Assembly: GCA_042854365.1 (NCBI GenBank)
Contig: AP031437.1
Span: 124,001 to 188,000, forward strand
Reading direction: 5' to 3'
DNA from: Anaeromassilibacillus sp001305115
Lineage (GTDB): Bacteria; Bacillota; Clostridia; Oscillospirales; Acutalibacteraceae
Length of the DNA: 64,000 nucleotides
Notes under the pieces: model-generated
The model's input: only the letters and a program-made list of their open reading frames with translations
Database searches by the model: none
What the model was told of the DNA's origin: nothing
Shown here: piece after piece, positions 38,084 to 46,452 of the stretch
Position numbering within the stretch: the stretch's first letter is position 1
Layout: every line of letters starts with the position of its first letter
Made by a program: the position numbers and the translations under genes

Positions 38084-38440
38084 ATGGAATTCTTTCAGCC
38101 TTATATCAACATGTTCAAAAACTATGCGACTTTTTCTGGTCGTACCCGCCGCAAAGACTTCTGGATGGCCGTCCTCGTGAACTTTCTGATTAGCTTGATT
38201 CTGAGCATTCTCACTGGGATTGCTTCGTTCTTTGGCATTATCCAGATGATTTATAGCCTGGCAATTTTGATTCCATTCCTCGCAATGTGGGCAAGAAGAT
38301 TGCACGATACCAGCAAGAGCGCATGGTTCCTTCTGTTGGCGTTGATCCCCGGCATAGGTGCGATCATTCTTCTGATTTTTGCTTGCATGGACAGCCAGCC
38401 CGGCGCAAACCAGTATGGTCCCAACCCGAAGGGAATGTAA
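38084..38440 (+). CDS. DUF805 membrane protein
   Basis: This 118-residue integral membrane protein is of the DUF805 (YhaH) family. Recognisable features are FSGRTRRKDFWM near the N-terminus, hydrophobic helices, the conserved RRLHDTSKSAW motif and a C-terminal helix. AAGGAG precedes the ATG at a good distance. It stands alone between tex and a convergent terminator. The biochemical function of the family is not established. Confidence 0.93.
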   Translation: MEFFQPYINMFKNYATFSGRTRRKDFWMAVLVNFLISLILSILTGIASFFGIIQMIYSLAILIPFLAMWARRLHDTSKSAWFLLLALIPGIGAIILLIFACMDSQPGANQYGPNPKGM

Positions 38441-38468
38441 TGCTTCATACATAAGCAGATAAAAGAGA

Positions 38469-38511
38469 ATGCGTCTCGACCCGCCCGCAGGTGGGTTGAG
38501 ACGCATTTTTG
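38469..38511. terminator. Bidirectional terminator between convergent genes
   Basis: AATGCGTCTCGACCC pairs with GGGTTGAGACGCATT around GCCCGCAGGT, followed by TTTG. A-rich sequence on the other side lets it serve both the DUF805 gene and the minus-strand operon. Confidence 0.88.
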
Positions 38512-38528
38512 TTTCTGTATGGCGCCGG

Positions 38529-39404
38529 TTAAGGCTCTTCCTCCGGCTGTGGCGCAGGCTTCGTTACAGTCACCAGCTCAGCAAGGTGCTCTGCAGAGAG
38601 ACCCTTTTGGAAACGGTCTTGGATGGTCAGCTCGTATTCGTTTTGCTCTTTGCTGAGATCGCCTGCATAAAAGGACAAGGTGAAAAGAGAGAAGTCCCCG
38701 GAATCCAGCCGGCTGGTGATTTCTTTGCAGCGCTGCGCAAAGGACTGCGCGCTGCCATCCTGTCCGAGCAGCCGGATATGGATGGACACATAGTCGTAGG
38801 GATGGAGCTCCTGGTAACTCTGCGGGATGTCGTTGACAGCTCCATTGAGGGAAACCTGTACCGACAGGGAAGAAATATCTTGGATGTCCCGCAGCTGTTC
38901 ATAGCATTGGTCGCTGATCTGTTGCGAGATCGAAGCTTCTGCCTCATAGCGCCCCTGCCCATACGCATAGGCCACGGAACCAGTGGAAATCAGCAAACTC
39001 CCACCGACGATGCATAGGCAGAAGAATCCACTGAGAAAATCGTATTTTAACCGATCCTTTCGAAACAGAAAATTGCTCAAAAGAATCTCCACCCCCAACA
39101 GAATCAATAGGACGGGGGACCATTTGGCGGCGGTGGTCACCATCTCTATGTTATGAAAGAGGAGAAATAGCAGAACTAGGATACCACAGGCAATGAGGGC
39201 AATTCCCATTGTAAAGCTGCCCACCCGCCGTACTCGCTGTGGCTTCTCCGGGGGATGGATGGGATATTCAGGGACACTGTTCTCCGAAGGAGCCGGCGGC
39301 TCGGAAGAGGGGGCTTTATTTGTGTCCCAATCGATGACAGGATCTTCAGAGGAGGGTTGGGCAACCCCGGAGGAAATATCCATCCAGGTTTCATTCTCCA
39401 TCAT
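38529..39404 (-). CDS. Membrane protein with LiaF-like transmembrane region
   Basis: This 291-residue protein has a proline/serine-rich cytoplasmic N-terminus, paired transmembrane helices of the DUF5668/LiaF type (GIALIACGILVLLFLLF; SPVLLILLGVEILLS), a further helix and an extracytoplasmic C-terminal domain. GGAGGTG before the ATG at 39404 decides the start, which overlaps the upstream gene by 14 bases. As last gene of a sigma/anti-sigma operon it may belong to a cell-envelope stress response (inference). The function of the C-terminal domain is unknown. Confidence 0.8.
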   Translation of the reverse strand: MMENETWMDISSGVAQPSSEDPVIDWDTNKAPSSEPPAPSENSVPEYPIHPPEKPQRVRRVGSFTMGIALIACGILVLLFLLFHNIEMVTTAAKWSPVLLILLGVEILLSNFLFRKDRLKYDFLSGFFCLCIVGGSLLISTGSVAYAYGQGRYEAEASISQQISDQCYEQLRDIQDISSLSVQVSLNGAVNDIPQSYQELHPYDYVSIHIRLLGQDGSAQSFAQRCKEITSRLDSGDFSLFTLSFYAGDLSKEQNEYELTIQDRFQKGLSAEHLAELVTVTKPAPQPEEEP

Positions 39405-39951
39405 GGCCGTCACCTCCATATTCCACATAGTCCTGTTCGGGAAGGGTGTACTTCTTTTTCCCACCGGTCACCAGATACACGCCCAGCACAATGATTGCAG
39501 TGGCTACCAGGATAGTCGGCAGATTGTTTATCAGGTGATAGAGCCAAGGCATGGCATCTGAAATCCAGTACAGATAAGGCCCCATGACATTCTGGAAAAG
39601 AATCCACGCGCCAAGAAAAATACAGATGATTCCCACCAGCAAATGGCGCTTTTTTAGGACCTGCAGCCAGTCCTTTTTGAGAAGGCCGCCCATGTCGAAC
39701 AGGAAGTGGTCTTCCTGAGCCAGCCGGTCTTCGTAAGGGATATGACGCAGGTTCATCGCATCGAAAAAGGAATAGAACCAAATGACGGGAAGGAACATCA
39801 TTAAGAACGTGAGGTTAAAAAATCCAGAGAGGGCAAATACGAAACAAAAGAGCAGCATCAGGGAGGCCCCTTTTTTCATCAACCCTAAGTACATGTGTCC
39901 CGCCCCCGGGAATAAAGAGAATACAAAGGTCCAAAAACTACTTTTTTTCAT
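39391..39951 (-). CDS. Multi-spanning membrane protein, TM2-like N-terminus
   Basis: This 186-residue membrane protein begins with FSLFPGAGHMYLGLMKKG, matching the loop between helices in TM2-type proteins. It has further hydrophobic segments at ~30-65 and two helices at ~105-165. It is encoded between the anti-sigma factor (14-base overlap) and the LiaF-like protein (14-base overlap), so all four genes are co-translated. No enzymatic motif is present. Confidence 0.8.
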   Translation of the reverse strand: MKKSSFWTFVFSLFPGAGHMYLGLMKKGASLMLLFCFVFALSGFFNLTFLMMFLPVIWFYSFFDAMNLRHIPYEDRLAQEDHFLFDMGGLLKKDWLQVLKKRHLLVGIICIFLGAWILFQNVMGPYLYWISDAMPWLYHLINNLPTILVATAIIVLGVYLVTGGKKKYTLPEQDYVEYGGDGHDGE

Positions 39952-40408
39952 TGCCGGTATCTCCTTTCAATTGGAAACTGTGAAAAAATTGTTGGATGCC
40001 GTCCGTCATCCGGTCGCCGATCTCCTTGGTTTTTTCAGAAAACTGTTGTGAAAAGGAGGTCAGATTTTGGAAGGGGTCCGGCGTTTGCGAGCTGGATGGA
40101 ACGCTGAATGCGCCACCCAGCCAGAGGAGCATGGTGAGACAAGCCGCTACGCCTGCCGCCACATAGCGGTTTATAAAAAGTTGCCGCGCTCTCTGCCGGA
40201 TACTGCGCATCACCGAAGGCTGGAGCGTGTCCGGAGCGGGGAGCAGTTCGTCCCCACAAAGACGCTCTGTATACCGTTCGGTACAATAGTCGCAAAAGGC
40301 CAAATGCTCTGCAATCTCCAGCCGGGCGAGCTCATCCGGTTCGCCGTGAAGGAGATCGTCAAACGCACAATCGGTCAAGTGGCCACCTGGGTCAAAATAG
40401 GCTTTCAT
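39938..40408 (-). CDS. Putative zinc-finger anti-sigma factor
   Basis: This 156-residue protein has an N-terminal zf-HC2 (ZAS) motif H-x3-C-x2-C (HLAFCDYC), a single transmembrane helix at ~83-100 and a ~50-residue outer tail. Proteins of this type hold the partner ECF sigma factor inactive at the membrane until a signal releases it. Its start overlaps the sigma gene's stop by four bases, which supports pairing with it. The signal sensed is unknown. Confidence 0.88.
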   Translation of the reverse strand: MKAYFDPGGHLTDCAFDDLLHGEPDELARLEIAEHLAFCDYCTERYTERLCGDELLPAPDTLQPSVMRSIRQRARQLFINRYVAAGVAACLTMLLWLGGAFSVPSSSQTPDPFQNLTSFSQQFSEKTKEIGDRMTDGIQQFFHSFQLKGDTGNEKK

Positions 40409-40911
40409 CGGTCAAGCTCCTTTCCCAGCTGTTCGCGCAAAATTTGTTTGGCGCGATAGAGCTGTGTTTGTACGGTTTTTTTGGGCCGGTTGAGAAGTTT
40501 TGCAATCTCTTCAACCGGCTTTTCTTCGAAAAAATAAAGGATGGAGACTTTGTGATAGGGTTCCGGCAGCGCCCGGATACGCTCTTGGATACGGGTTTCT
40601 CCCTCTTCCGCGAGAAGCCATTCCTCGGGGCTGCCTTGCGCCGGCAAGGCGTCCATCGCTTCCTCGCCCGGAGCGGATACGCGGCGCGCATAGGCGCTTT
40701 TTAAATGGTCTTTGGCCTTATTGGTTGCGATACGGCAAAGCCATGGTTTATAGTGCTCGGGCGGACAGCGGTCAATGTTGCGAAAGGCGGAGAGAAAGGT
40801 CTCTTGCGAGAGATTCTGCGCCTCCTGATAGTCCCGTACCATCTGGAAGCAGACGGTGAACACCAGCTTTTCGTACTGTCCAACAAACTGCGAAAAAGAT
40901 TCATTTGTCAT
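40405..40911 (-). CDS. ECF-type RNA polymerase sigma factor
   Basis: This 168-residue sigma-70 family protein has region 2 (~8-75: YEKLVFTVCFQMVRDYQEAQNLSQETFLSAF, then PWLCRIATNKAKDHLKS) and region 4 (~115-160: RALPEPYHKVSILYFFEEKP, EIAKLLNRPKKTVQTQLYRAK). Only these two regions are present, as expected for ECF factors. It heads a four-gene overlapping operon with its anti-sigma factor and two membrane proteins. Autoregulation is usual for this group, but I could not identify its promoter with confidence. Confidence 0.92.
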   Translation of the reverse strand: MTNESFSQFVGQYEKLVFTVCFQMVRDYQEAQNLSQETFLSAFRNIDRCPPEHYKPWLCRIATNKAKDHLKSAYARRVSAPGEEAMDALPAQGSPEEWLLAEEGETRIQERIRALPEPYHKVSILYFFEEKPVEEIAKLLNRPKKTVQTQLYRAKQILREQLGKELDR

Positions 40912-41033
40912 AGTTGCCTGTGTCCACCCCCTCGTTTCCGCATATCCTTCACGGCCGTTCAGTGTATAAAACGAGGCTCTGGGCCGTTTGACTTCAACAG
41001 GAATTAAAAATATATTTTACTATATTGCTGGTA

Positions 41034-41530
41034 GGGATAACCTGCCGTTTTGCGGCAGCCGTTTTATCTTGGTGAATCGGGAAACAAAGAACCAACCGTA
41101 TTTGGCAGCAGGAATAGCCTGCCGTTTTGCGGCAGTCGTTTTATCCTGGTGAACCGGGAAACAAAGAACCAACCGTATTTGGCAGTAGGAATAGCCTGCT
41201 GTTTTGCGGCAGCCGTTTTATCTTGGTGAATCGGGAAACAAAGAACCAACCGTATTTGGCAGCAGGAATAGCCTGCTGTTTTGCGGCAGCCGTTTTATCT
41301 TGGTGAATCGGGAAACAAAGAACCAACCGTATTTGGCAGCAGGGATAACCTGCTGTTTTGCGGCAACCGTTTTATCCTGATGAATCGGGAAACAAAGAAC
41401 CAACCGTATTTGGCAGCAGGGATAACCTGCCGTTTTGCGGCAGCCGTTTTATCTTGGTGAACCGGGAAACAAAGAGCCAACCGTATTTAGCAGTAAGAAT
41501 AGCCTGCCGTTTTGCAGCTGTCGTTTTATC
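41034..41530. repeat. 77-bp tandem repeat array, about 6.5 copies
   Basis: Copies begin near 41037, 41113, 41190, 41267, 41344, 41421 and 41498. Each has the hairpin CTGCCGTTTTGCGGCAG (some with T in place of C, still able to pair) and the block GGGAAACAAAGANCCAACCG. Because 77 is not a multiple of three, the small minus-strand frames that cross it are artefacts. The array lies upstream of the ECF operon. It is a typical variable-number locus. Confidence 0.93.
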
Positions 41531-41738
41531 TCAGTTATCCCAGATATAAGGAATGGATTCATTACCACATCCATAAACTAGCTTTCTTGTCGTTTTTCGT
41601 GCCTTCTTGCGGTAGTTCCCCCTCCGCCCCTCCGGCTGTTTATCTGCTTCCTCGCCAAAAGAGAATGTTCATAAAAAACGGTTATATATGTGTGGTGTGC
41701 TGATAGACTTTAAGATTTTGAGAAATTTGTTTTTATCA

Positions 41739-41765
41739 TTGACAAATATTTTGTGTTATTATAAT
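41739..41765 (+). promoter_or_regulatory. Possible promoter of the small hypothetical pair
   Basis: TTGACA (41739-41744) and TATAAT (41760-41765) are both perfect, but the spacer is only 15 bp. The remaining sequence 41531-41936 shows no gene. Confidence 0.45.
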
Positions 41766-41998
41766 TTTGTACCAAATATAATCGGGTTTATTGTTTAAAA
41801 TGAATCTTCTATTTCTCTTTGGTCGAGTTTATAATAAAAAATAGAAAGAAAGCTTTATCATGAGAACAATGTGCATATAAAGTACAGTCCCTTATATATG
41901 CTTTTTCCATTCTGAGAGGGCGGGAGGAAAATTGCCATGCATGCGGCAGAGCAAGGCTGGCCAGTCTGTCCTTTGCATAGGTCCATATCAGGAAACAT

Positions 41999-42442
41999 AT
42001 GAGCCTCGAATTAGCTCAATCGATGTTGTTCATCACAAAAATTGGCATTGACGGACAATTTTGTTCCTGTTTTTCCCTTGGATTGGAGCCGTATGGGCGC
42101 AACCGGCATGGGAATTTACATTTTGAGAGAAGAAAAGACTTATCGACGGTTGTAATGGCAATTTCAAGCGCAGTAGGACAATGGAGCCCAGAACCGGCTT
42201 CAAAGGCTGTAGGTCAAGCTTTAGGGCCGTTCTTCGGAGCTGTAGCCGCAATTGCACCCGATGACTATGTATATGGAAATATCCATAAAAGGTATAGGGA
42301 GGTCTATGTAAATGGTGTATTCTCCTACTATCAGACAGAATATACGGTTACAGCGTGGTTGCACCACGATGGAAAAGACATCTACGGTGGAGAAACCACA
42401 GAGTATTATGAGGGGACTTCTCCCATGCGCCTGGAAGCGTGA
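41999..42442 (+). CDS. Hypothetical protein, possibly frame-disrupted at its start
   Basis: I do not recognise this 147-residue product. The C-terminal ~95 residues look like a genuine small extracytoplasmic domain (YVYGNIHKRYREVYVNGVFS, YTVTAWLHHDG). A glycine/alanine-rich stretch precedes it (ASKAVGQALGPFFGAVAAIAP). The good ribosome binding site (GGGAGGAAAA) serves a 21-codon frame starting at 41937 instead, whose TGA overlaps this ATG (ATGA). Either this is coupled translation or a small frameshift split one gene. It is followed 38 bp later by a small membrane protein. A bacteriocin-with-immunity pair is only a guess. Confidence 0.55.
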   Translation: MSLELAQSMLFITKIGIDGQFCSCFSLGLEPYGRNRHGNLHFERRKDLSTVVMAISSAVGQWSPEPASKAVGQALGPFFGAVAAIAPDDYVYGNIHKRYREVYVNGVFSYYQTEYTVTAWLHHDGKDIYGGETTEYYEGTSPMRLEA

Positions 42443-42480
42443 ACGGCTTAAATCTTTATAAAACTAGGGGAGGGATTCCT

Positions 42481-42765
42481 ATGCAAACGGGGGATAAGGC
42501 CCTTTCCATCCTGTTTCGTCTATTGAGCGCTATATTGCTGGCAGGTGCGTTCTATATTGCACTTACAGGAGCATTTGGTCTTAGCCGGGCAGCGAGATGC
42601 GTGCTGCTTCTGCTGGTTGGAGCTTTTGCGTGCAAAGAGCAGCTTCGCCTTCTATGGAATCACTGGCGAAAGGGGACGGCGATCGATTGGAAGGACCCCT
42701 GGATACTGTTTCAGTTCTTTTTAGTGATCCTGTGGCTGGCGATCTTCCTGGGGGTCTGGTTTTGA
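42481..42765 (+). CDS. Small hypothetical membrane protein
   Basis: This 94-residue protein has about three hydrophobic helices (LSAILLAGAFYIALTGAFGL; RCVLLLLVGAFAC; FQFFLVILWLAIFLGVWF) separated by short charged loops. GGGAGGG before the ATG at 42481 decides the start over an in-frame ATG at 42439. It follows the 147-residue hypothetical at 38 bp and is probably co-transcribed. No known family. Confidence 0.65.
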   Translation: MQTGDKALSILFRLLSAILLAGAFYIALTGAFGLSRAARCVLLLLVGAFACKEQLRLLWNHWRKGTAIDWKDPWILFQFFLVILWLAIFLGVWF

Positions 42766-42960
42766 GGATAAGAAGAGGAAGCCGGCCAGCCGGCCGAGGG
42801 GGGCGTTGTTCCGCCCGAACGAATGGCTGGAACCTCCTGCCGTTTTCGGTGGAATAGGGTTCCGAAAATGCACTTGTAAACCGAATCCATACGGAAGAAG
42901 GGGCGGCTGCAAACCCCATTCCCAACAGCGGCCTACTCAAGCCGCCTTAAAACAAATAAA

Positions 42961-43000
42961 TGCGCCCTGGAACAGTCGGAAGCCGCTGTTTCAGGGCGCA
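42961..43000 (-). terminator. Terminator of the aldo/keto reductase gene
   Basis: TGCGCCCTG-AACAG pairs with CTGTT-CAGGGCGCA with one mismatch. On the minus strand it is followed by TTTATTTGTTTT. Confidence 0.85.
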
Positions 43001-43029
43001 TGTTTGTAAAGGGTCCGTTCGAGCAGTCT

Positions 43030-44028
43030 TTACTTTGCCGGACTGATTGCGTCGATGGCCCGAAGTTCTTCTTCGGTAAAGGCTGTATGGCCGATAATTT
43101 TGAGATTTTCGAGAATCTGTTCCGGCTTTGATGCGCCGATCAACACGCTGGTTACCTCGCCGTCGCGCAGAATCCAACTCAAGGCCATCTGCGCCAGGCT
43201 TTGGCCACGGCTTTTGGCCAACTCGTTCAGTGCGGTAATCTGCGCAAGCTTTTCTGAAGTCAGTTGTTCTGCATGCAGGAAACGCCCATCGGTTTTGATG
43301 CGGCTGTCCTCCGGGATTCCTTTTAAATACTTGTCCGTCAGAAGCCCCTGCGCCAGGGGACTGAACGCAATAATCCCACATCGATTTTGTGCAGCAAAGG
43401 CCTTTAAACCGTCTGTTTCAATATGCCGGTCGAATATGGAATACCGGCTTTGATTGATGATAAACGGGCATTTGAGGTCCTTTAGAATCTCCATCGCCCG
43501 TTGCGTATGCTCCCGGTCATAATTGGAGATCCCGGCATACAAGGCCTTTCCGCTTTTGACCGCTGTGTCGAGGGCCATCATGCTCTCTTCCAGTGGGGTA
43601 TTGGGGTCCATGCGATGGTGATAAAAAATATCTACATAGTCCAATCCCATCCGTTGAAGGCTCTGATCCAAACTGGCCAGCAGGTATTTCCGGCTGCCCC
43701 AGTCCCCGTAAGGGCCATCCCACATTGTATATCCAGCCTTGGTGCTGATGACCAGCTCGTCCCGGTAGGCGGACAGTTCTTCCCGTAAAATCCGGCCGAA
43801 ATTGCGTTCTGCGCTGCCGGGTTCAGGGCCATAATTGTTGGCCAAATCAAAATGGGTGATTCCATGGTCAAAGGCTGTGAAACACATGGCCTTCATGTTC
43901 TCATAGTCGCCATTGGAGCCAAAATTATGCCAAAGCCCCAACGAGAGGGCGGGGAGCTTCAATCCGCTATTCCCACTGCGGGGGTAAGGCATGGTTGCGT
44001 ATCGGTTATTACTAGCTGTATAAGGCAT
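43030..44028 (-). CDS. Aldo/keto reductase, YghZ/MgrA-like
   Basis: This 332-residue NADPH-dependent aldo/keto reductase is of the AKR14 type, whose members reduce L-glyceraldehyde 3-phosphate and methylglyoxal. It shows the catalytic Asp and Tyr in HFDLANNYGPEPGSAE, Lys in ISTKAGYTMWDGPYGDWGS, His in VDIFYHHRMDP, and the cofactor-binding end VTSVLIGASKPEQILENL. GGAGG precedes the ATG. Its promoter carries a MerR-type dyad, which suggests induction by electrophiles or aldehydes. That fits a detoxification role. A terminator follows. Confidence 0.94.
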   Translation of the reverse strand: MPYTASNNRYATMPYPRSGNSGLKLPALSLGLWHNFGSNGDYENMKAMCFTAFDHGITHFDLANNYGPEPGSAERNFGRILREELSAYRDELVISTKAGYTMWDGPYGDWGSRKYLLASLDQSLQRMGLDYVDIFYHHRMDPNTPLEESMMALDTAVKSGKALYAGISNYDREHTQRAMEILKDLKCPFIINQSRYSIFDRHIETDGLKAFAAQNRCGIIAFSPLAQGLLTDKYLKGIPEDSRIKTDGRFLHAEQLTSEKLAQITALNELAKSRGQSLAQMALSWILRDGEVTSVLIGASKPEQILENLKIIGHTAFTEEELRAIDAISPAK

Positions 44029-44082
44029 ACAAAATCCTCCTACTTGTTTTATTATAGGTGAAAATCTGAACTTCTAATCGAA

Positions 44083-44113
44083 ATTGTACAGCTTCAAGTA
44101 CACTTGAAGTCAA
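44083..44113 (-). promoter_or_regulatory. MerR-type promoter with 19-bp spacer
   Basis: Read on the minus strand, TTGACT and TACAAT are separated by 19 bp. The spacer holds the dyad TTCAAGTGTACTTGAA. An overlong spacer filled by a dyad is the hallmark of promoters activated by MerR-family regulators, here most like the AdhR/NmlR aldehyde-responsive group. No merR gene is in the window. Confidence 0.7.
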
Positions 44114-44295
44114 GAGGAATTTTGTAAAGAATCCCTTTCTTTTTATGTTGTTTGTTGATGGACGAGGCCTTTCGATTGATCCATCGTGTGGGGATACAGC
44201 TGGATAACGGGCAATGGCATCTTGACAGCCATCCTTGTACGGAGCAAGAACACATTTGAATTTTCAACAACGAATTGTTGAAACAGTGGAAAACA

Positions 44296-45597
44296 TTACG
44301 ATTCGTAATGAGAAAGAGGTTCCTGAGAGAAAAGCGTTGTACTTTCCAGAGGGTGAAAGGCCAGTCCTGTAAACAGTTTGGGATAAAACCAGGTTGATTT
44401 CTGCGGCATTTTTTCGCCAGCGTCCGCGACTTCACAGATTTCCTTGATGCGAGCAGGATTGACAAAGAACGCGCACTGGCATGCGCCCGACCGGGCAGAG
44501 GCCAATGCCTCGGAAAAATCGTGCGTATAGGTTAAATGCGTCTGCTTGGCAAGCTTCTCTGCGTCGATGCCAAGCATTCCCTCTAAAATCACCTTGTGGA
44601 GAAGGGATACATTCAGGTTTCGAGTGGCCGGGCTCTCCTTTGGACAAAGGCGATCCATCAGGGTTTCGTCCTTTAAAAGCAGCAAATGCCAGGTTTTTCC
44701 GCCGGAGTAATAGGCAAAAGCCTTTTTGCCCTGCCGGTGGAGGGCATCCATGTTCGTCTCGATGTATTCCGGGGGTGTGTCCATCTCATATACCTGAAAA
44801 ACGGTGGCACAGCGCTTGAGCAGTTCTTTCTCGTCGAAGGAGTTCAGTCCGTGAACTAGGCGATGGATGGGTAAGACCGCCAGGCCGGAATGGTTCAGGT
44901 CAGCTAACCCAATCAGTACGTATTCTGCTTCGGGCAATCCCTGTTCCCGACACCAGTTCCGGTAACGCAGTGCGGTTTCATAGCGATGATGCCCGTCGGC
45001 GATATAGATCTTCCGATTGCGGAAATCCTCGCACAAGGCGCCGATGGCTAAGTGGTCATTTATGACCCAAAGGCGGTGTGTAACGCCGTCCACCGTACAG
45101 GTACTGCGTGGGGTATCCGAGGAAAGGCGTTCTATACGCTCGCGCGTTTCCCGTTCCGGGTCCGCATAGAGTCCATAAATAGGGCTGATATTGCAGCCGG
45201 TCGCCTGCATCAGACGGAATCGATCGAGTTTTGCCTCATCAAGCGTATTTTCGTGGGGCAATACGATTTTCTCAGAAAAGTCCGAGAGCTTCATCCGGCA
45301 CAGGAGAAGTTTATTCCGCAGCGTTTCCCCCCGCACTTGAAATTCTTCCTCATAAAGAAACATCGCAGGGGCGGAGTCCTGTTTGAGAATGCCCTGCTTC
45401 ATCCAATCTCTCAAGAGTTCTGCTGCATGCGGATAGGTATCTGGGACTTCTAGGTGCATACTGTTATACGGGCTGCGGGAGAGGTATGTTTCCCGGTCGC
45501 CGGGAGCGAGTACGTCATAGGGAGGACAGATCAGGTCCTCCAGACTGCCGGCCTTGTTTGTATAGCGCAAAGCGCGCAGGGGTGCAATTTCTGCCAT
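44296..45597 (-). CDS. DUF1015 family protein
   Basis: This 433-residue cytoplasmic protein belongs to the DUF1015 family, found widely near amino-acid or phosphoglycerate metabolism genes. Family marks are LICPPYDVLAPGDRETYLSRSPYNS near the N-terminus, LPHENTLDEAKLDR, IADGHHRYETALRYRN and FFVNPARIKEICEVAD near the end. AAAGGCGG before the ATG at 45597 is preferred over a longer frame from 45717. Its activity is not established. It is monocistronic here. Confidence 0.92.
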   Translation of the reverse strand: MAEIAPLRALRYTNKAGSLEDLICPPYDVLAPGDRETYLSRSPYNSMHLEVPDTYPHAAELLRDWMKQGILKQDSAPAMFLYEEEFQVRGETLRNKLLLCRMKLSDFSEKIVLPHENTLDEAKLDRFRLMQATGCNISPIYGLYADPERETRERIERLSSDTPRSTCTVDGVTHRLWVINDHLAIGALCEDFRNRKIYIADGHHRYETALRYRNWCREQGLPEAEYVLIGLADLNHSGLAVLPIHRLVHGLNSFDEKELLKRCATVFQVYEMDTPPEYIETNMDALHRQGKKAFAYYSGGKTWHLLLLKDETLMDRLCPKESPATRNLNVSLLHKVILEGMLGIDAEKLAKQTHLTYTHDFSEALASARSGACQCAFFVNPARIKEICEVADAGEKMPQKSTWFYPKLFTGLAFHPLESTTLFSQEPLSHYES

Positions 45598-45894
45598 GGA
45601 TACCGCCTTTCTGGCCTCAAACGGAGCCATTCTGTTCCATATGGGAATTTTTAGGAGCTGGGATTCGTATGACCGCAAAAACGGGAGAAACATGAGCAGA
45701 TAACAGCAGGCAAACATACCGATATCCAGCGCCTTTTTCTATATTCTGTTATTTATTATAAAAAAGCTCCCTTTGTTTGTCAAAAGGATGAACGGTACCT
45801 ACGGAGGTCGAGGGTCTCTCCGTTCTCTGCTTTTGGTTCTAGTAGCGCCGGCCAGTGTGATGGTCGAAAAAAACTTTCCTGGGGGAATGGATCG

Positions 45895-45944
45895 AAAAAC
45901 AACCTGTTGTATCCCGTTTTATGGGATACAACAGGTTGTTTTAT
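45895..45944 (-). terminator. Strong terminator
   Basis: AACCTGTTGTATCCC pairs perfectly with GGGATACAACAGGTT around GTTTTAT, with A- and T-rich flanks on both sides. It lies downstream of the DUF378 gene on the minus strand. The rest of 45598-46102 shows nothing recognisable. Confidence 0.85.
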
Positions 45945-46102
45945 AGTATATACGATATTTGGATGGGTTTCCCGGATTCAACGGCTGCATTGCGATCCTT
46001 AAAAACACTTGTACAGAGAACTCCGTTTTAAACAGCAAATGAGCGGTATTCATTCAGCTGCCCGCTATCAGTCGTTAAAGGCGGATGGAAATAGATGCCC
46101 GT

Positions 46103-46315
46103 CTAGCTCGCGTGGGGGACGGGATGGTCGTCGCGGCGGAACAGCATACTGATACACCACAGAGCGCACAGCGCCACCACTACATAGATAATACGGCTGA
46201 TAATCCCGGCCTGTCCACCACCGATCCAGGCCACGAGGTCAAATTGGAAAAGGCCCACAAGGCCCCAGTTGAGGCCGCCGATAATCAGCAGCGTCAAAGC
46301 GATTTTATCCAACAT
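46103..46315 (-). CDS. DUF378 membrane protein
   Basis: This 70-residue membrane protein is of the DUF378 (YuzA) family, with the conserved opening ALTLLIIGGLNWGLVGLFQFDLV and a second helix IISRIIYVVVALCALWCI. AAGGAGAG precedes the ATG. It has two transmembrane segments and no catalytic residues. The function of the family is unknown. Confidence 0.94.
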   Translation of the reverse strand: MLDKIALTLLIIGGLNWGLVGLFQFDLVAWIGGGQAGIISRIIYVVVALCALWCISMLFRRDDHPVPHAS

Positions 46316-46452
46316 ATTTTTTCTCTCCTTTGGCCCGTCGGGGCCCTGAACTTTTGCGGAAAACTCCGCTTGTCCCCATTTTTCCCGCAGAAGAGAAAAA
46401 TATACGAAGTACGTTATTGGAAAGGGAAGCGGCTTCCAATTGATCCAGTTCT

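Noticed and set aside
41064..41480. Series of 61-codon minus-strand frames with MVLCFPIHQDKTAAAKQQ
   Set aside because: They come from the 77-bp tandem repeat crossing frames. There is no ribosome binding site and the protein would change with each unit.
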